Source: Tolypothrix sp. FACHB-123 (GTDB lineage: Bacteria; Cyanobacteriota; Cyanobacteriia; Cyanobacteriales; Nostocaceae). Taken from it: DNA of 64,000 nt. Of this stretch, positions 29,701-38,465 are shown piece after piece; the stretch's first letter is position 1; every line of letters begins with the position of its first letter. A model generated the notes under the pieces. That model saw only the letters and a list, made by a program, of their open reading frames with translations. It did no database searches and was not told the DNA's origin. The stretch is from assembly GCF_014697075.1 (NCBI RefSeq), contig NZ_JACJRE010000032.1, positions 26,940 through 90,939 on the forward strand, in the 5' to 3' direction. The position numbers were made by a program, and so were the translations under genes.

Positions 29701-32700
29701 CTTCAGAATTGAATTTAGTTGCTGAGGAATCAGCCGCAAATAGCGAACTCGATTTTGGGGAATTCGAGGAACTAGATATAGCAGAAACAACTGTTGCCCA
29801 AACTCCAGAATTGAATTTAGTTGCTGAGGAATCAGCCGCAAATAGCGAACTCAATTTTGGGGAATTCGAGGAACTAGATATAGCAGAAACAACTGTTGCC
29901 GAAACTTCAGAATTGAATTTAGTTGCTGAGGAATCAGCCGCAAATAGCGAACTCAATTTTGGGGAATTCGAGGAACTAGATATAGCAGAAACAACTGTTG
30001 CCGAAACTTCAGAATTGAATTTAGTTGCTGAGGAATCAAACGCCGATAGTGAACTCAATTTCGGGGAATTCGAGGAACTAGATACAGCAGAAACAACTGT
30101 TGCCGAAACTTCAGAATTGAATTTAGTTGCTGAGGAATCAGCCGCAAATAGCGAACTCAATTTCGGGGAATTGGAAGAATCAGATATAACAAAAACGACT
30201 GTTGCCGAAACTTCAGAATTGAATTTAGTTGCTGAGGAATCAACCGCAAATAGCGAACTCAATTTCGGGGAATTGGAAGAATCAGATATAACAAAAACGA
30301 CTGTTGCCGAAACTTCAGAATTAAATCTAATCTCTGTTGAATTAGACGCCGATAGCGAACTCAATCTCGGAGAATTAGAGGAACTAGATACAACAGAAAC
30401 GACTGTTGCCGAAACTTCAGAATTGAATTTAGTTGCTGAGGAATCAACCGCAAATAGCGAACTCAATTTTGGGGTATTCGAGGAACTAGATACAGCAGAA
30501 ATGACTGTTGCCGAAACTTCAGAATTAAATCTAGTCTCTGTTGAATCAGATGCCGATAGCGAACTCAATTTCGGAGAATTCGAGGAATTAGATACAGCAG
30601 AAAAGATTGTTGCCGAAACTTCAGAATTGGATTTAGTTGCTGATGAATCAGATGCCGATAGCAAACTCAATTTTGGAGAACTAGAAAAATCTGATACACC
30701 AGAAAATACTATTGTCAATACGCTGGAATTAGATTTAACTGAAGAATTACCCACAAGTAGCGAACTGAATTTTGGAGAATTAGAAGAATCAGACATAACA
30801 GAAACAACTGTTGTCCAAACTCCAGAATTAAGTCTAGTCTCTGTTGAATCAGATGCAAGTAGCGAACTCAATCTCGGGGAATTCGAGGAATTAGATACAA
30901 CAGAAAAGATTGTTGCCGAAACTTCAGAATTGAATTTAGTCGCTGAGGAATCAGTAACTCCTTTAGATTTAAGTTTGACCGAAGCTGCTAATTTACAAAA
31001 TTCTCCTGATAAATTAGATTTTGAGGAGATTTCGGAAACGGTTGCTGATATTACGGTACTAGGGTTAGTTGATGAATTATCAAAAACAGAAACTACCCTG
31101 CAAGAATTCGCCAATATAGAAAACTTATTAGAAAATACAGCAACTAATTTAACAAACACAGCTATTACAGAAAAATCTGTAGAATCAAATATAGAGCAAA
31201 CAACTGAATCGGAAAAAGTTACTGAACAAGATAATACTGTTGTTGCTAACGACAGAGAAGTTGCACCAGAAGTGGCTGCGGAAGATGAATTTGCAGATTT
31301 AGAAACTTTATTGAAAGAAGAATTCGCATCTCCCATACCTGATGAAGATTTTGCAGCACTGGAAGCATTATTAGATACAGAAAAAGATGATAATAGTTCC
31401 GTTGCAGCTGCACCTGTCTACCCTCAAAAATTGCAACCAACAACTGCTAACAATTCCAGCAATACTGTTAGCGCACCAGAGATAGAGGATGAATTTGGTG
31501 ATTTAGAGAAGTTGTTAGCAGAAGCAGATCAAACGATATCGCACTCACCATCAACTAAAGCAAACACAGGCAAAAATCCACGCCCATCTACTCGTCGTGC
31601 GGCTAGGTTTGAAGAAACGATGAAGGTTCCAGTGAAGCAACTGGATGATATGAGCAATTTAGTTGGGGAGTTGGTAGTAAATCGTAATACATTAGAGCAG
31701 GATCAAGAACGTCTGCGACAGTCATTGGATAACTTGCTAGTTCAGGTGCAACAGCTATCTGATGTTGGGGCGAGAATGCAAGAATTATATGAGCGATCGC
31801 TACTGGAAGCTTCGCTTTTAGCCAGCCGCAAAAATAAAGAAGTTGGTGCACCATCCCCAGATTCCAATTCTGACAGGGGTTTTAGTGAACTAGAAATGGA
31901 TCGGTTTACGCCTTTCCATACATTGTCTCAAGAAATGATTGAAATGATTGTCAGAGTTCGGGAGTCAGCGAGTGACATCGACTTTGTGACGGAAGAAACT
32001 GAGCGAGTAGCAAGACAATTCCGACAAGTAACCACCCAGTTACAAGAGGGATTGACAAGAGCAAGAATGGTGCCATTTTCCCAAGCAATCGATCGCTTGC
32101 GGCGCGGCGTGAGAGATAATGCCATTAAATATGGCAAGCAAGTGGAGTTAGTCATTGAAGGTGGCGACACCTTAATTGACAAAATGATTTTGGATCACCT
32201 GACAGATCCATTAACTCACATGCTGAATAATGCGATCGCTCACGGCATTGAAACCCCCCAAGTGCGACAAGCCTCTAGTAAAAAGCCCGTAGGAGAAATC
32301 AAAATTCGTGCTTTTCACCAAGGTAACCAAACTGTAATTTCTGTGGGCGATGACGGTGCTGGTATTGATACAGAAAGAATTAAAGCCAAAGCTTTGAAGC
32401 TGGGTATGCTCACAGCCGAAGAAGCAAAATCCATCACACGCCCAGAAATCTACGATTTGCTATTCCAGTCTGGTTTTAGCATTAAAGATCAGGCGGATGA
32501 AATTTCCGGGCGCGGTGTGGGTATGGATGTAGTGCGATCGGAAATTAGCGAAATTCGCGGCATAGTTAATACCGATTCTACCCTAGGCAAAGGAACAACC
32601 TTTACAATTCGTCTCCCGCTCACCCTAAGTATTTGTAAAGCCCTGTGCTGCGTTAGCGATCGCGCTAGAATTGCCTTCCCAATGGATGGTGTAGAAGATA

Positions 32701-33539
32701 CTCTAGATATTCCGGTGAAAAATATCCAGGAAACTGCTGACGGGCAAACCTATATTCCCTGGCGCGATACAGTATTACCCTTCCGTCCCCTCAAGGATAT
32801 TTTAGCCTTTAACCGCCAACTCAGTCGCGGTAATGTCTACGGTGGTACTCGCGATGATGATATGGTTTCAGTTGTGGTAGTGCGATCGGCAAATAACCTG
32901 ATTGCCCTACAAATTGACCAAGTGTTGAGCGAGCAAGAAATTGTAATTAAGCAATTTGAAGGGCCCGCCCCCAAACCCTTGGGTGTAGCTGGTGCTACAG
33001 TCCTAGGTGATGGTCGGATTATGCCCATTGCTGACGTGCTGGAAATCATTGACATCTTCCAAGGACGGATGTCTAAACAAACTGGTGGTATTTGGCAACA
33101 GAAAACTACTCCTCCCGTACCAGAAGTCCCATCTGTTAAAATTGACCCAACTGTGCTGATTGTGGACGACTCAATTACAGTCAGAGAGTTACTTTCCCTC
33201 ACCTTTAACAAAGCAGGTTATCGAGTAGAACAAGCCCGTGATGGACAAGAAGCTTGGGATAAACTCCGCTCTGGGTTGCCTTGCGATATCGTATTCTGTG
33301 ATATTGAAATGCCCCGTTGTGACGGACTGGAGTTACTTTCTCGCATTCAGAAAGACAACAACCTGAACCAGCTACCAATCGCCATGCTGACTTCCAGAGG
33401 TGCTGATAAGCACAGGCAAATGGCAATCCAACTCGGTGCTAGCGGTTACTTTACCAAACCTTACCTAGAAGAAGCTCTACTAGAAGCAGCAGTAAGAATG
33501 CTCAAGGGAGAAAAACTAATTCATGGTACTGGTGCGTAA
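26742..33539 (+). CDS. hmpE: Giant CheA-type hybrid histidine kinase HmpE
   Basis: The product is 2265 residues from the ATG at 26742; a TTG five codons upstream is an alternative. Domain order: HPt (His49 in FRAAHSIKGGAAMLGL), a second helical domain near 205-310 (conserved in cyanobacterial CheAs, as I recall), a very long acidic linker (about 310-1600), and a dimerisation segment. Then comes the HATPase (N box HMLNNAIAHGIE, G1 GDDGAGID, G2 SGRGVGMDVV). A CheW-like domain and a C-terminal receiver (phosphoacceptor Asp2187 in FCDIEMP) finish the protein. The linker contains 16 complete tandem repeats at 29268-30893. It ends the taxis operon. In hmp-type systems CheA controls directional type IV pilus motility and hormogonium behaviour. 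Confidence 0.9.
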   Translation: MLPEQQQRILGYFIEEARDHLNTIEQGLLNLQSTLNDPEMINEVFRAAHSIKGGAAMLGLSSIQHTSHRLEDCFKILKENPIKVDQKLESLFLGVADTLKALLENLSGPYGLSEETANNLMSETEPVFQWLNQHLELLVQQATNGIDSSSVTEIRPAFADNGHTLTEIFMHRDFSDAEDDNSNVSNDTTLKVPQETGSPTVLQKQENWSEFQTQVMQTLREMLQLFKQGTTPQNRQSLQQCCQQLLQLGEAFNLPKWCNLCKATTNAIANPDNTYLTLAKIVITEIKTAQELVLQGKDAEIVISQQLEVLLSFPEVELFEMTTADLPDESESDLFANHDDNAIAAELSTTTNDIFNDSITNLSTLSEPVNPDRAIPSIKELTNTELSVLFNTEIGNEDETLLINRNLDPKGPEVGIAELNTLADLFEGETPELDETWQQEEILDINANSNLGIDISGSDTEDADSDIADLLSFDEDTSIDDSQKTIIQTEDFSALFGEIFSEKENSVPLKPQIPATNSELSNLINQDLNLDSSNNESVEEFADLLLEYPGDIAPPDVVQDLLGLALDADETQIGGEFAQPKEEAIASTEISNKQSRDLDELFLDDFHDNSLEEITPIKESKLNLPQPESFSLDNLFTEIPEKEPLSNNKSDIGDLFDSSSTIARDFSSSTENLLNFWDEDGQTEQQLEVDASIEQDVAKALEESLFTAANEFLNDSESLLSSAATSFDLEDFDRTILQTDEQIDLILSADAGMDLFADLALTDTTNSSIVDDKEEPVIDINSLLPEQSGVSDGLSQSTPLPTTALPPEALDFTPEFTNQPTGNLFANGSNSVTDLENDLFHIDTAETTVTETSELNLVSVESNADSELNFEELEKSDTPENTIINTLELDLIEESSASSEFDFGELEKSDTTETTVAETSELNLVSVESDADSELNFGEFEELDTAETTVAQTPELDLFAEESDADSELNFEEFEELDTEKITVAETSELNLVAEESAANSELDFGEFEELDIAETTVAQTPELNLVAEESAANSELNFGEFEELDIAETTVAETSELNLVAEESAANSELNFGEFEELDIAETTVAETSELNLVAEESNADSELNFGEFEELDTAETTVAETSELNLVAEESAANSELNFGELEESDITKTTVAETSELNLVAEESTANSELNFGELEESDITKTTVAETSELNLISVELDADSELNLGELEELDTTETTVAETSELNLVAEESTANSELNFGVFEELDTAEMTVAETSELNLVSVESDADSELNFGEFEELDTAEKIVAETSELDLVADESDADSKLNFGELEKSDTPENTIVNTLELDLTEELPTSSELNFGELEESDITETTVVQTPELSLVSVESDASSELNLGEFEELDTTEKIVAETSELNLVAEESVTPLDLSLTEAANLQNSPDKLDFEEISETVADITVLGLVDELSKTETTLQEFANIENLLENTATNLTNTAITEKSVESNIEQTTESEKVTEQDNTVVANDREVAPEVAAEDEFADLETLLKEEFASPIPDEDFAALEALLDTEKDDNSSVAAAPVYPQKLQPTTANNSSNTVSAPEIEDEFGDLEKLLAEADQTISHSPSTKANTGKNPRPSTRRAARFEETMKVPVKQLDDMSNLVGELVVNRNTLEQDQERLRQSLDNLLVQVQQLSDVGARMQELYERSLLEASLLASRKNKEVGAPSPDSNSDRGFSELEMDRFTPFHTLSQEMIEMIVRVRESASDIDFVTEETERVARQFRQVTTQLQEGLTRARMVPFSQAIDRLRRGVRDNAIKYGKQVELVIEGGDTLIDKMILDHLTDPLTHMLNNAIAHGIETPQVRQASSKKPVGEIKIRAFHQGNQTVISVGDDGAGIDTERIKAKALKLGMLTAEEAKSITRPEIYDLLFQSGFSIKDQADEISGRGVGMDVVRSEISEIRGIVNTDSTLGKGTTFTIRLPLTLSICKALCCVSDRARIAFPMDGVEDTLDIPVKNIQETADGQTYIPWRDTVLPFRPLKDILAFNRQLSRGNVYGGTRDDDMVSVVVVRSANNLIALQIDQVLSEQEIVIKQFEGPAPKPLGVAGATVLGDGRIMPIADVLEIIDIFQGRMSKQTGGIWQQKTTPPVPEVPSVKIDPTVLIVDDSITVRELLSLTFNKAGYRVEQARDGQEAWDKLRSGLPCDIVFCDIEMPRCDGLELLSRIQKDNNLNQLPIAMLTSRGADKHRQMAIQLGASGYFTKPYLEEALLEAAVRMLKGEKLIHGTGA
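29268..30956 (+). repeat. Tandem 102-bp coding repeats in the hmpE linker
   Basis: Sixteen complete units plus a partial seventeenth encode variants of DIAETTVAETSELNLVAEES followed by AANSELNFGEFEEL. Fourteen units are 34 residues and two (the DTPENTI... units) are 33, which fits the distance from 29268 to 30893 exactly. Units 6 to 8 (about 29777-30082) are nearly identical in DNA, pointing to recent unequal crossing-over or slippage. The units are strongly acidic and contain no Lys in the consensus. Confidence 0.92.
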
Positions 33540-33586
33540 AGAATAGGGGAAGAAGGACAAGGGAAGGGGCATTAGGGAGATAAAGC

Positions 33587-33602
33587 CATGCCCCATGCCC
33601 AT
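33587..33602 (+). repeat. CCCCATG-type short tandem repeat
   Basis: CATGCCCCATGCCCAT lies in the 89-base gap between hmpE and the prolyl oligopeptidase gene. It belongs to the heptameric repeats common in Nostoc-type genomes. Confidence 0.7.
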
Positions 33603-33628
33603 TACACAAGCCACAATTTATAATTTAC

Positions 33629-35965
33629 ATGGTCAAAGTTTCATGGACTCGACTGTTAGCTATGTTCTTGGCAACAGTCATCATTTGCCGATGGTTGCTA
33701 CCTGTGGGTGTTGCTAATGCTACAATTTCCAGAAAGTTACCCTCACAGGTAGTAGTTGAGAGATTAGCAGATGCGGAAAATGGGAATAGAAACCAGTTCC
33801 GCAAAAACTACCCACGGCAAAGAGTCCCATCAAAAACTATGCTGACTTATCCACCCAGCCGCCAGAGCGATCGCGTTGATAACTACCACGGTACTTTAGT
33901 GCCAGATCCTTACCGTTGGTTAGAAAATCCTGATTCGCCAGAAACAAGAAGCTGGATTGCTGCCCAAAATAAAGTTACTTCTGCTTATTTAAATCAAATT
34001 CCTGCTCAGGAAAAAATTAGACAGCGCCTGACTAAGTTGTGGAATTATGAAAGATATAGTATCCCCTTTAAAGAAGGCGAATCTTCGGGAAATGTTTCCC
34101 AACAACGTTATTTTTATTTTAAAAATGATGGGCTGCAAAATCAAAGTGTTCTCTACACTCTGAAAAATCTTGACGAGCAACCAAAAGTTTTACTTGACCC
34201 GAATAAACTCTCAGAAGATGGTACGGTTGCCCTTTCTGGCTTAGGTATTAGTAATAATAGTCAATTTTTAGCTTATGGTCTATCTACCTCTGGTTCTGAT
34301 TGGCAAGACTGGAAAGTCCGCGATATCGAAACAGGTGAAGATTTAAAAGACCACCTGCAATGGATTAAATTTTCTGGTGTTTCTTGGACAAATGATAATC
34401 AAGGCTTTTTCTATAGTCGCTACGATGAACCCCAGGATAAAAGTAAATTAGAAGCGGAAAATGCGGTCTTGGGAAAACCCCAAGAGGAGCAATTTTCCAA
34501 GACAGATGTTAATTATTATCAAAAGCTTTACTATCATCGGTTGGGTACTCCGCAATCAGAAGATATATTAATTTATCATCGCCCTGACCAAAAAGAATGG
34601 GGTTTTAGCGGTTATGTTACTGAAGATGGCAAATATTTAATTATTTCAGTTTGGTTGGGAACTGATTCTAAAAATTTAGTTTTTTATAAAGATTTAACTA
34701 ATCCTCAGGCTGAAGTTGTAGAACTAATTAGTCAATTTGAAGCTGATTATAGTTTTATCGATCGCGATGATAATATATTTTATTTTCGCACAGATTTAAA
34801 AGCGCCTCGTGGCAGAGTAATTGCTATTGATATTCAAAAATCTGCACCAGAATACTGGCAAGAAATTATTGCAGAATCAGCAGAAACTTTGGAAGGAGTG
34901 AGTACACTTAATAATCATTTTGTTGCTGATTATTTAAAAGATGCTCGCAGCCAAGTCAAAATTTTTGACCTCAAGGGTAAATTTGTGCGTGAGGTAGAAT
35001 TGCCGGGATTGGGTTCTATCAATGGCTTTAATGGCAAGCGCTATGATAAGGAAACTTTTTATAGTTTTACTAGCTTCACGACACCGGGTACTATCTATCG
35101 CTATGATATGGTAACGGGAAAAAGTGAAATTTTTCGGCAACCACAGGTAGATTTCAATCCCGCAGATTACGAAACTAAACAAGTTTTTTACGCGAGTAAA
35201 GATGGCACAAAAGTGCCCATGTTTATTACTCATAAAAAAGGTATTAAGTTAGATGGTAATAACCCCACCTATCTTTATGGTTATGGTGGTTTTAGTGCCT
35301 CAATGACGCCTGGTTTTTCTGTGAGTATTTTGGTGTGGATGGAGATGGGTGGTGTTTATGCGATGCCGAATATTCGCGGTGGTGGGGAGTATGGTGAAGA
35401 ATGGCACCAAGCAGGAATGAAGTTGAAAAAGCAAAATGTGTTTGATGACTTTATTGCTGCGGCTGAATGGTTAATTGCTAATAAATATACTAAATCTGCA
35501 AAATTGGCGATCGCAGGTGGTAGCAATGGTGGATTACTGGTGGGTGCTTGCATGACTCAGCGTCCCGATTTGTTTGGTGCAGCTTTACCAGCGGTTGGCG
35601 TGATGGATATGTTGCGGTTTCACAAATTTACCATCGGTTGGGCTTGGACTTCGGAATATGGTTCGCCTGACAATCCAGAAGAATTTAAAGCTTTATATGC
35701 CTATTCACCACTGCACAACATTAAACCAGGTACGGTTTACCCAGCAACGTTGATTACTACCGCTGATCATGACGATCGCGTTGTTCCTGCTCATAGTTTC
35801 AAATTTGCGGCAGCTTTGCAAGCGGCTCAGGCAGGTGATGCGCCAGTACTCATTAGAATTGAGACTAAGGCTGGACATGGTGCAGGTAAACCAACTACCA
35901 AGATTATTGAGGAACTGACTGATAAGTGGGCGTTTTTGGTGCGGGTTTTGGGGATTAGGGGCTAG
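33629..35965 (+). CDS. Exported prolyl oligopeptidase (S9A family)
   Basis: Cleaves short peptides after proline. This 778-residue protein has an N-terminal hydrophobic segment (LLAMFLATVIICRWLLPVGVANA, about 10-32) suggesting export or membrane attachment. An extension precedes the S9A core, which starts near residue 70 (YPPSRQSDRVDNYHGTLVPD, DPYRWLE). The middle is a beta-propeller. The catalytic triad is visible: Ser in GGSNGGLLVG, Asp in DHDDRVVPAHS and His in GHGAGKPT, all in the last 160 residues. The propeller normally restricts access to peptides under about 30 residues. It lies 89 bases after hmpE on the same strand. I see no functional tie to taxis. Confidence 0.92.
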   Translation: MVKVSWTRLLAMFLATVIICRWLLPVGVANATISRKLPSQVVVERLADAENGNRNQFRKNYPRQRVPSKTMLTYPPSRQSDRVDNYHGTLVPDPYRWLENPDSPETRSWIAAQNKVTSAYLNQIPAQEKIRQRLTKLWNYERYSIPFKEGESSGNVSQQRYFYFKNDGLQNQSVLYTLKNLDEQPKVLLDPNKLSEDGTVALSGLGISNNSQFLAYGLSTSGSDWQDWKVRDIETGEDLKDHLQWIKFSGVSWTNDNQGFFYSRYDEPQDKSKLEAENAVLGKPQEEQFSKTDVNYYQKLYYHRLGTPQSEDILIYHRPDQKEWGFSGYVTEDGKYLIISVWLGTDSKNLVFYKDLTNPQAEVVELISQFEADYSFIDRDDNIFYFRTDLKAPRGRVIAIDIQKSAPEYWQEIIAESAETLEGVSTLNNHFVADYLKDARSQVKIFDLKGKFVREVELPGLGSINGFNGKRYDKETFYSFTSFTTPGTIYRYDMVTGKSEIFRQPQVDFNPADYETKQVFYASKDGTKVPMFITHKKGIKLDGNNPTYLYGYGGFSASMTPGFSVSILVWMEMGGVYAMPNIRGGGEYGEEWHQAGMKLKKQNVFDDFIAAAEWLIANKYTKSAKLAIAGGSNGGLLVGACMTQRPDLFGAALPAVGVMDMLRFHKFTIGWAWTSEYGSPDNPEEFKALYAYSPLHNIKPGTVYPATLITTADHDDRVVPAHSFKFAAALQAAQAGDAPVLIRIETKAGHGAGKPTTKIIEELTDKWAFLVRVLGIRG

Positions 35966-36045
35966 GGCGTGTTTTCAAAGTCGCTGTCACTACAAGGGTG
36001 CGGCTAACTCTACATAGTGTTTGCGGTACATCAATATATTCTAGA

Positions 36046-36066
36046 GGGCATGGCACTGCCATGCCC
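36046..36066. repeat. Palindromic repeat with GGGCATGGCA arms
   Basis: GGGCATGGCA and TGCCATGCCC are perfect inverted arms around a single C, followed by CCTACC. A diverged relative occurs near 50083-50107. It lies between the convergent prolyl oligopeptidase and YcxB-like genes and may act as a weak bidirectional terminator. Confidence 0.6.
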
Positions 36067-36117
36067 CTACCATCTGTTGCATTCTTTTAATTTTTTAATT
36101 TTTAATTTCTCGGAACT

Positions 36118-36603
36118 TCACCACAATTTAATTAGTTGTTTACCTTCTAAAAATAAATCAAATCTGTGCATATCTTTTTCTGTCTCAAAAGCAGCTACTG
36201 GTAAGTAGTGAAATTGAGCTTTTGTCATATATAAAAAATAAAAGTCACCTTTTTTGACCACTTTCATAAAATGATCGTATCTAACCTTGGTAATACTACC
36301 ATCTTCAAAAAATATCGTGATGAAGTTTTCATCCATTTCGCAATACCTGCTTTGGAAATTCAAGTCAGAAGTGCGCCCTTGCAGACGGAGCCAATAAGGT
36401 ACAGAAACAATATAAGCAATGAAACCCAAGAAATATAACAACCACCAATTAAATTTTTGTTGTATTATCGACAAGATAATATTGATTGCTGCTAACACTG
36501 AAAATAAAATTAAGAAGAATTTCATGCGTTTATAATAATCAACAGCAATAATGCCTCTTAATTCTTTAGGAGATATTTGAAATTGTTTTGTTTTAATTAG
36601 CAT
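36118..36603 (-). CDS. YcxB-like membrane protein
   Basis: This 161-residue protein has two transmembrane helices (FFLILFSVLAAINIILSII and NWWLLYFLGFIAYIVSVPYW, about 28-75). A C-terminal soluble domain follows, with the pattern ENFITIFFEDGSITKVRYDHFMKVVKKGDFYFLYM that is typical of YcxB-family proteins. Function of the family is unknown. It is the last gene on the minus strand of the hydrolase group, 70 bases after the CocE-like gene. The gap holds a CCCCATG-type repeat. Confidence 0.75.
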   Translation of the reverse strand: MLIKTKQFQISPKELRGIIAVDYYKRMKFFLILFSVLAAINIILSIIQQKFNWWLLYFLGFIAYIVSVPYWLRLQGRTSDLNFQSRYCEMDENFITIFFEDGSITKVRYDHFMKVVKKGDFYFLYMTKAQFHYLPVAAFETEKDMHRFDLFLEGKQLIKLW

Positions 36604-36648
36604 ATTTTTATTTGTTATTTGTTATGGGAATGACATTCTAAATTAAAA

Positions 36649-36672
36649 ATGCCCAATGCCCCATGCCCCATA
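36649..36672. repeat. CCCCATG-type short tandem repeat
   Basis: ATGCCCAATGCCCCATGCCCC followed by ATA lies at the 3' end of the CocE-like hydrolase gene; the gene stop is at 36674. It is the same repeat family as at 33587 and 42855. Confidence 0.65.
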
Positions 36673-36673
36673 A

Positions 36674-38311
36674 TTAAGAAGATGCAACTACAGGTAATAA
36701 AACTTGAGAATTCGCTTCACCTCCACAACTGACGCTTAAGGTAATAATCTGAGCATTTAGCAAACTTTCGCTATTAGTGACTGGGCCAGTTCCAGAGTTC
36801 ATGGGGTAGGCGGGAAAACAAGCTGCGCTCAAACTCAGGCGTAAAGCATTACCTTGAGGAATGTGGGCACAAGTTGCTTGCAGTTGAATTTTTAGCGGTG
36901 CGGGATTCTTCCCAACTGGGCAATGCAGGTAACCTTGCGTCAAATTATACACTTGCCCATGAGGATGAACTTCTGACAATATGGCACACAAATCATAACT
37001 TGAGCGATCGCTACTACAAAAGATTTCTACGATGACATTCCCTGCTATATGCAAGTCTGCTGTTAATGGTTGTGTGCTGTAGGTTAAGACATCGGAACGT
37101 AAATCTAAATGCGATCGCTCAAATACTCCTGCTGGTATGGCTGCATGACCTCCCAAAGCAGGAACAGGTCGCCAGGGGTCATGAACTAATACATCAACAG
37201 AATTGTGGCTCAAAGATTTGGCATCAGGGGTGAGGATTCCAGAATCTTCGCGGATACTGGCTAAACCTGTGGTTGACAGATAATAAGATTTTTGATTTGA
37301 TACTTTCAAATTGGGGAAACTGCGCCAAATATTACTTCCCATTTCAAATAAGCAGACAGGTTGTTCTTGCAGTAAACCTGTATCTACACCTTTAAGAAAT
37401 TGATCGAACCAACGAACTTGTATCTTATCTACAGGGCTAGCTGCGTTCGGGCCGAAGTCAGCATTACCGACTTTACGACCCCAAGGTAAATGTGCCCAAG
37501 GCCCGACTAATAGATGTTGCGGTGTTTGGCGACGATCTGTCATATCTTGATACAAATGCAGGGTACCGCGCAAATAAGTATCAAACCATCCCCCAATGTG
37601 GAACATCGGCAAATCAACAGATTGTAAATAGCGTTTGGGTGAAAGTTCTTGCCAATAGGCTGCATCTGCTGAGGAATTAGCCAGCCAATCATGATAAAAA
37701 GATTCAGGGGCTAGTGTTTGGAGTATTTCTGGATTAGTTAAAGGCAGATTGCGAGCAGCAGAAAATAATGCTTGATATGCTGCTTTATCTTGGCGTAAAC
37801 TGGCTGTTTCTGTTGCTAATTGAATTGCCCATGCCAGATTAGTTTGAAAACAGAATGCTCCCCCTTCATAAGCCCAATCGGCATATAAATCATAGCCAAT
37901 CATTGCCGGACAAATTGTTTTTAAAGCGGCTGGTTTGCTGGCGGCTGCATATAGTTGGGTCATCCCTTGATAAGAAAAGCCATACATCCCCACTTTGCCA
38001 TTACTCTGGGGAAGATTCGCCGCCCAATTTACTGTATCTTCACCGTCGGCAATTTCATGACTAAATAATTTAAATTCTCCTTCAGAAGTGCCTCTTCCCC
38101 GGACATCTTGAATAACTACAATGTAACCTTGGGCTGCATACCAGTTAGGATGAGCATAGACAACAGTAGATGCGATCGCTCTCCCATAAGGTTGTCTCAT
38201 TAATAATACGGGAAACTCACCCTCAGCATCGGGACGGTAAATATCTGCATCTAGGCGTACCCCATCACGGGTTTGGATTGAAGCTGTTTCCTTGGAAAGC
38301 ACTTTGAACAT
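36674..38311 (-). CDS. CocE/NonD-family hydrolase (S15-type esterase/acylase)
   Basis: The 545-residue length and layout are typical: an alpha/beta-hydrolase core followed by an X-Pro dipeptidyl-peptidase C-terminal jelly roll. The start is MFKVLSKETASIQTRDGVRL, then DADIYRPDAEGEFPVLLMR. The nucleophile Ser sits in GFSYQGMTQLYAA (near residue 112), the Asp in GGWFDTYLRG and the His in LLVGPWAHLPWG. The VQDVRGRGTSEG element forms the oxyanion-side motif of the family. Members hydrolyse esters or amides (cocaine esterase, glutaryl-7-ACA acylase); the natural substrate is unknown. No signal peptide, so cytoplasmic. It is downstream of the cupin and cysteine hydrolase genes on the same strand, but the gap of 154 bases makes an operon uncertain. 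Confidence 0.88.
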   Translation of the reverse strand: MFKVLSKETASIQTRDGVRLDADIYRPDAEGEFPVLLMRQPYGRAIASTVVYAHPNWYAAQGYIVVIQDVRGRGTSEGEFKLFSHEIADGEDTVNWAANLPQSNGKVGMYGFSYQGMTQLYAAASKPAALKTICPAMIGYDLYADWAYEGGAFCFQTNLAWAIQLATETASLRQDKAAYQALFSAARNLPLTNPEILQTLAPESFYHDWLANSSADAAYWQELSPKRYLQSVDLPMFHIGGWFDTYLRGTLHLYQDMTDRRQTPQHLLVGPWAHLPWGRKVGNADFGPNAASPVDKIQVRWFDQFLKGVDTGLLQEQPVCLFEMGSNIWRSFPNLKVSNQKSYYLSTTGLASIREDSGILTPDAKSLSHNSVDVLVHDPWRPVPALGGHAAIPAGVFERSHLDLRSDVLTYSTQPLTADLHIAGNVIVEIFCSSDRSSYDLCAILSEVHPHGQVYNLTQGYLHCPVGKNPAPLKIQLQATCAHIPQGNALRLSLSAACFPAYPMNSGTGPVTNSESLLNAQIITLSVSCGGEANSQVLLPVVASS

Positions 38312-38465
38312 AGAAAAATAAATATTGACAAATAAGAATCATGTAGTCCTTTATACCAATAGATATATAGGGGCGGGGTTTTCCGCCCTTAGCAATCATT
38401 CTCTTAGGTTGTGAATTATTTAATCTCAAATCTCAAATCTACAATCTCAATTTTGTAAGTTTGAT

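Noticed and set aside
29268-30956. CRISPR-like interpretation of the regular repeats in hmpE.
   Set aside because: The repeats are direct, contiguous, protein-coding and in frame, with no spacers.
29261-31336. A 691-codon open frame on the minus strand opposite the CheA repeats.
   Set aside because: It is the antisense reading of the 102-bp repeat array and its flanks; Ser-rich low-complexity sequence with no start signal. A stop-free antisense repeat explains it.
36017-36208. Small plus-strand frame downstream of prolyl oligopeptidase.
   Set aside because: Built from the 36046 palindrome and the antisense of the YcxB-like gene.
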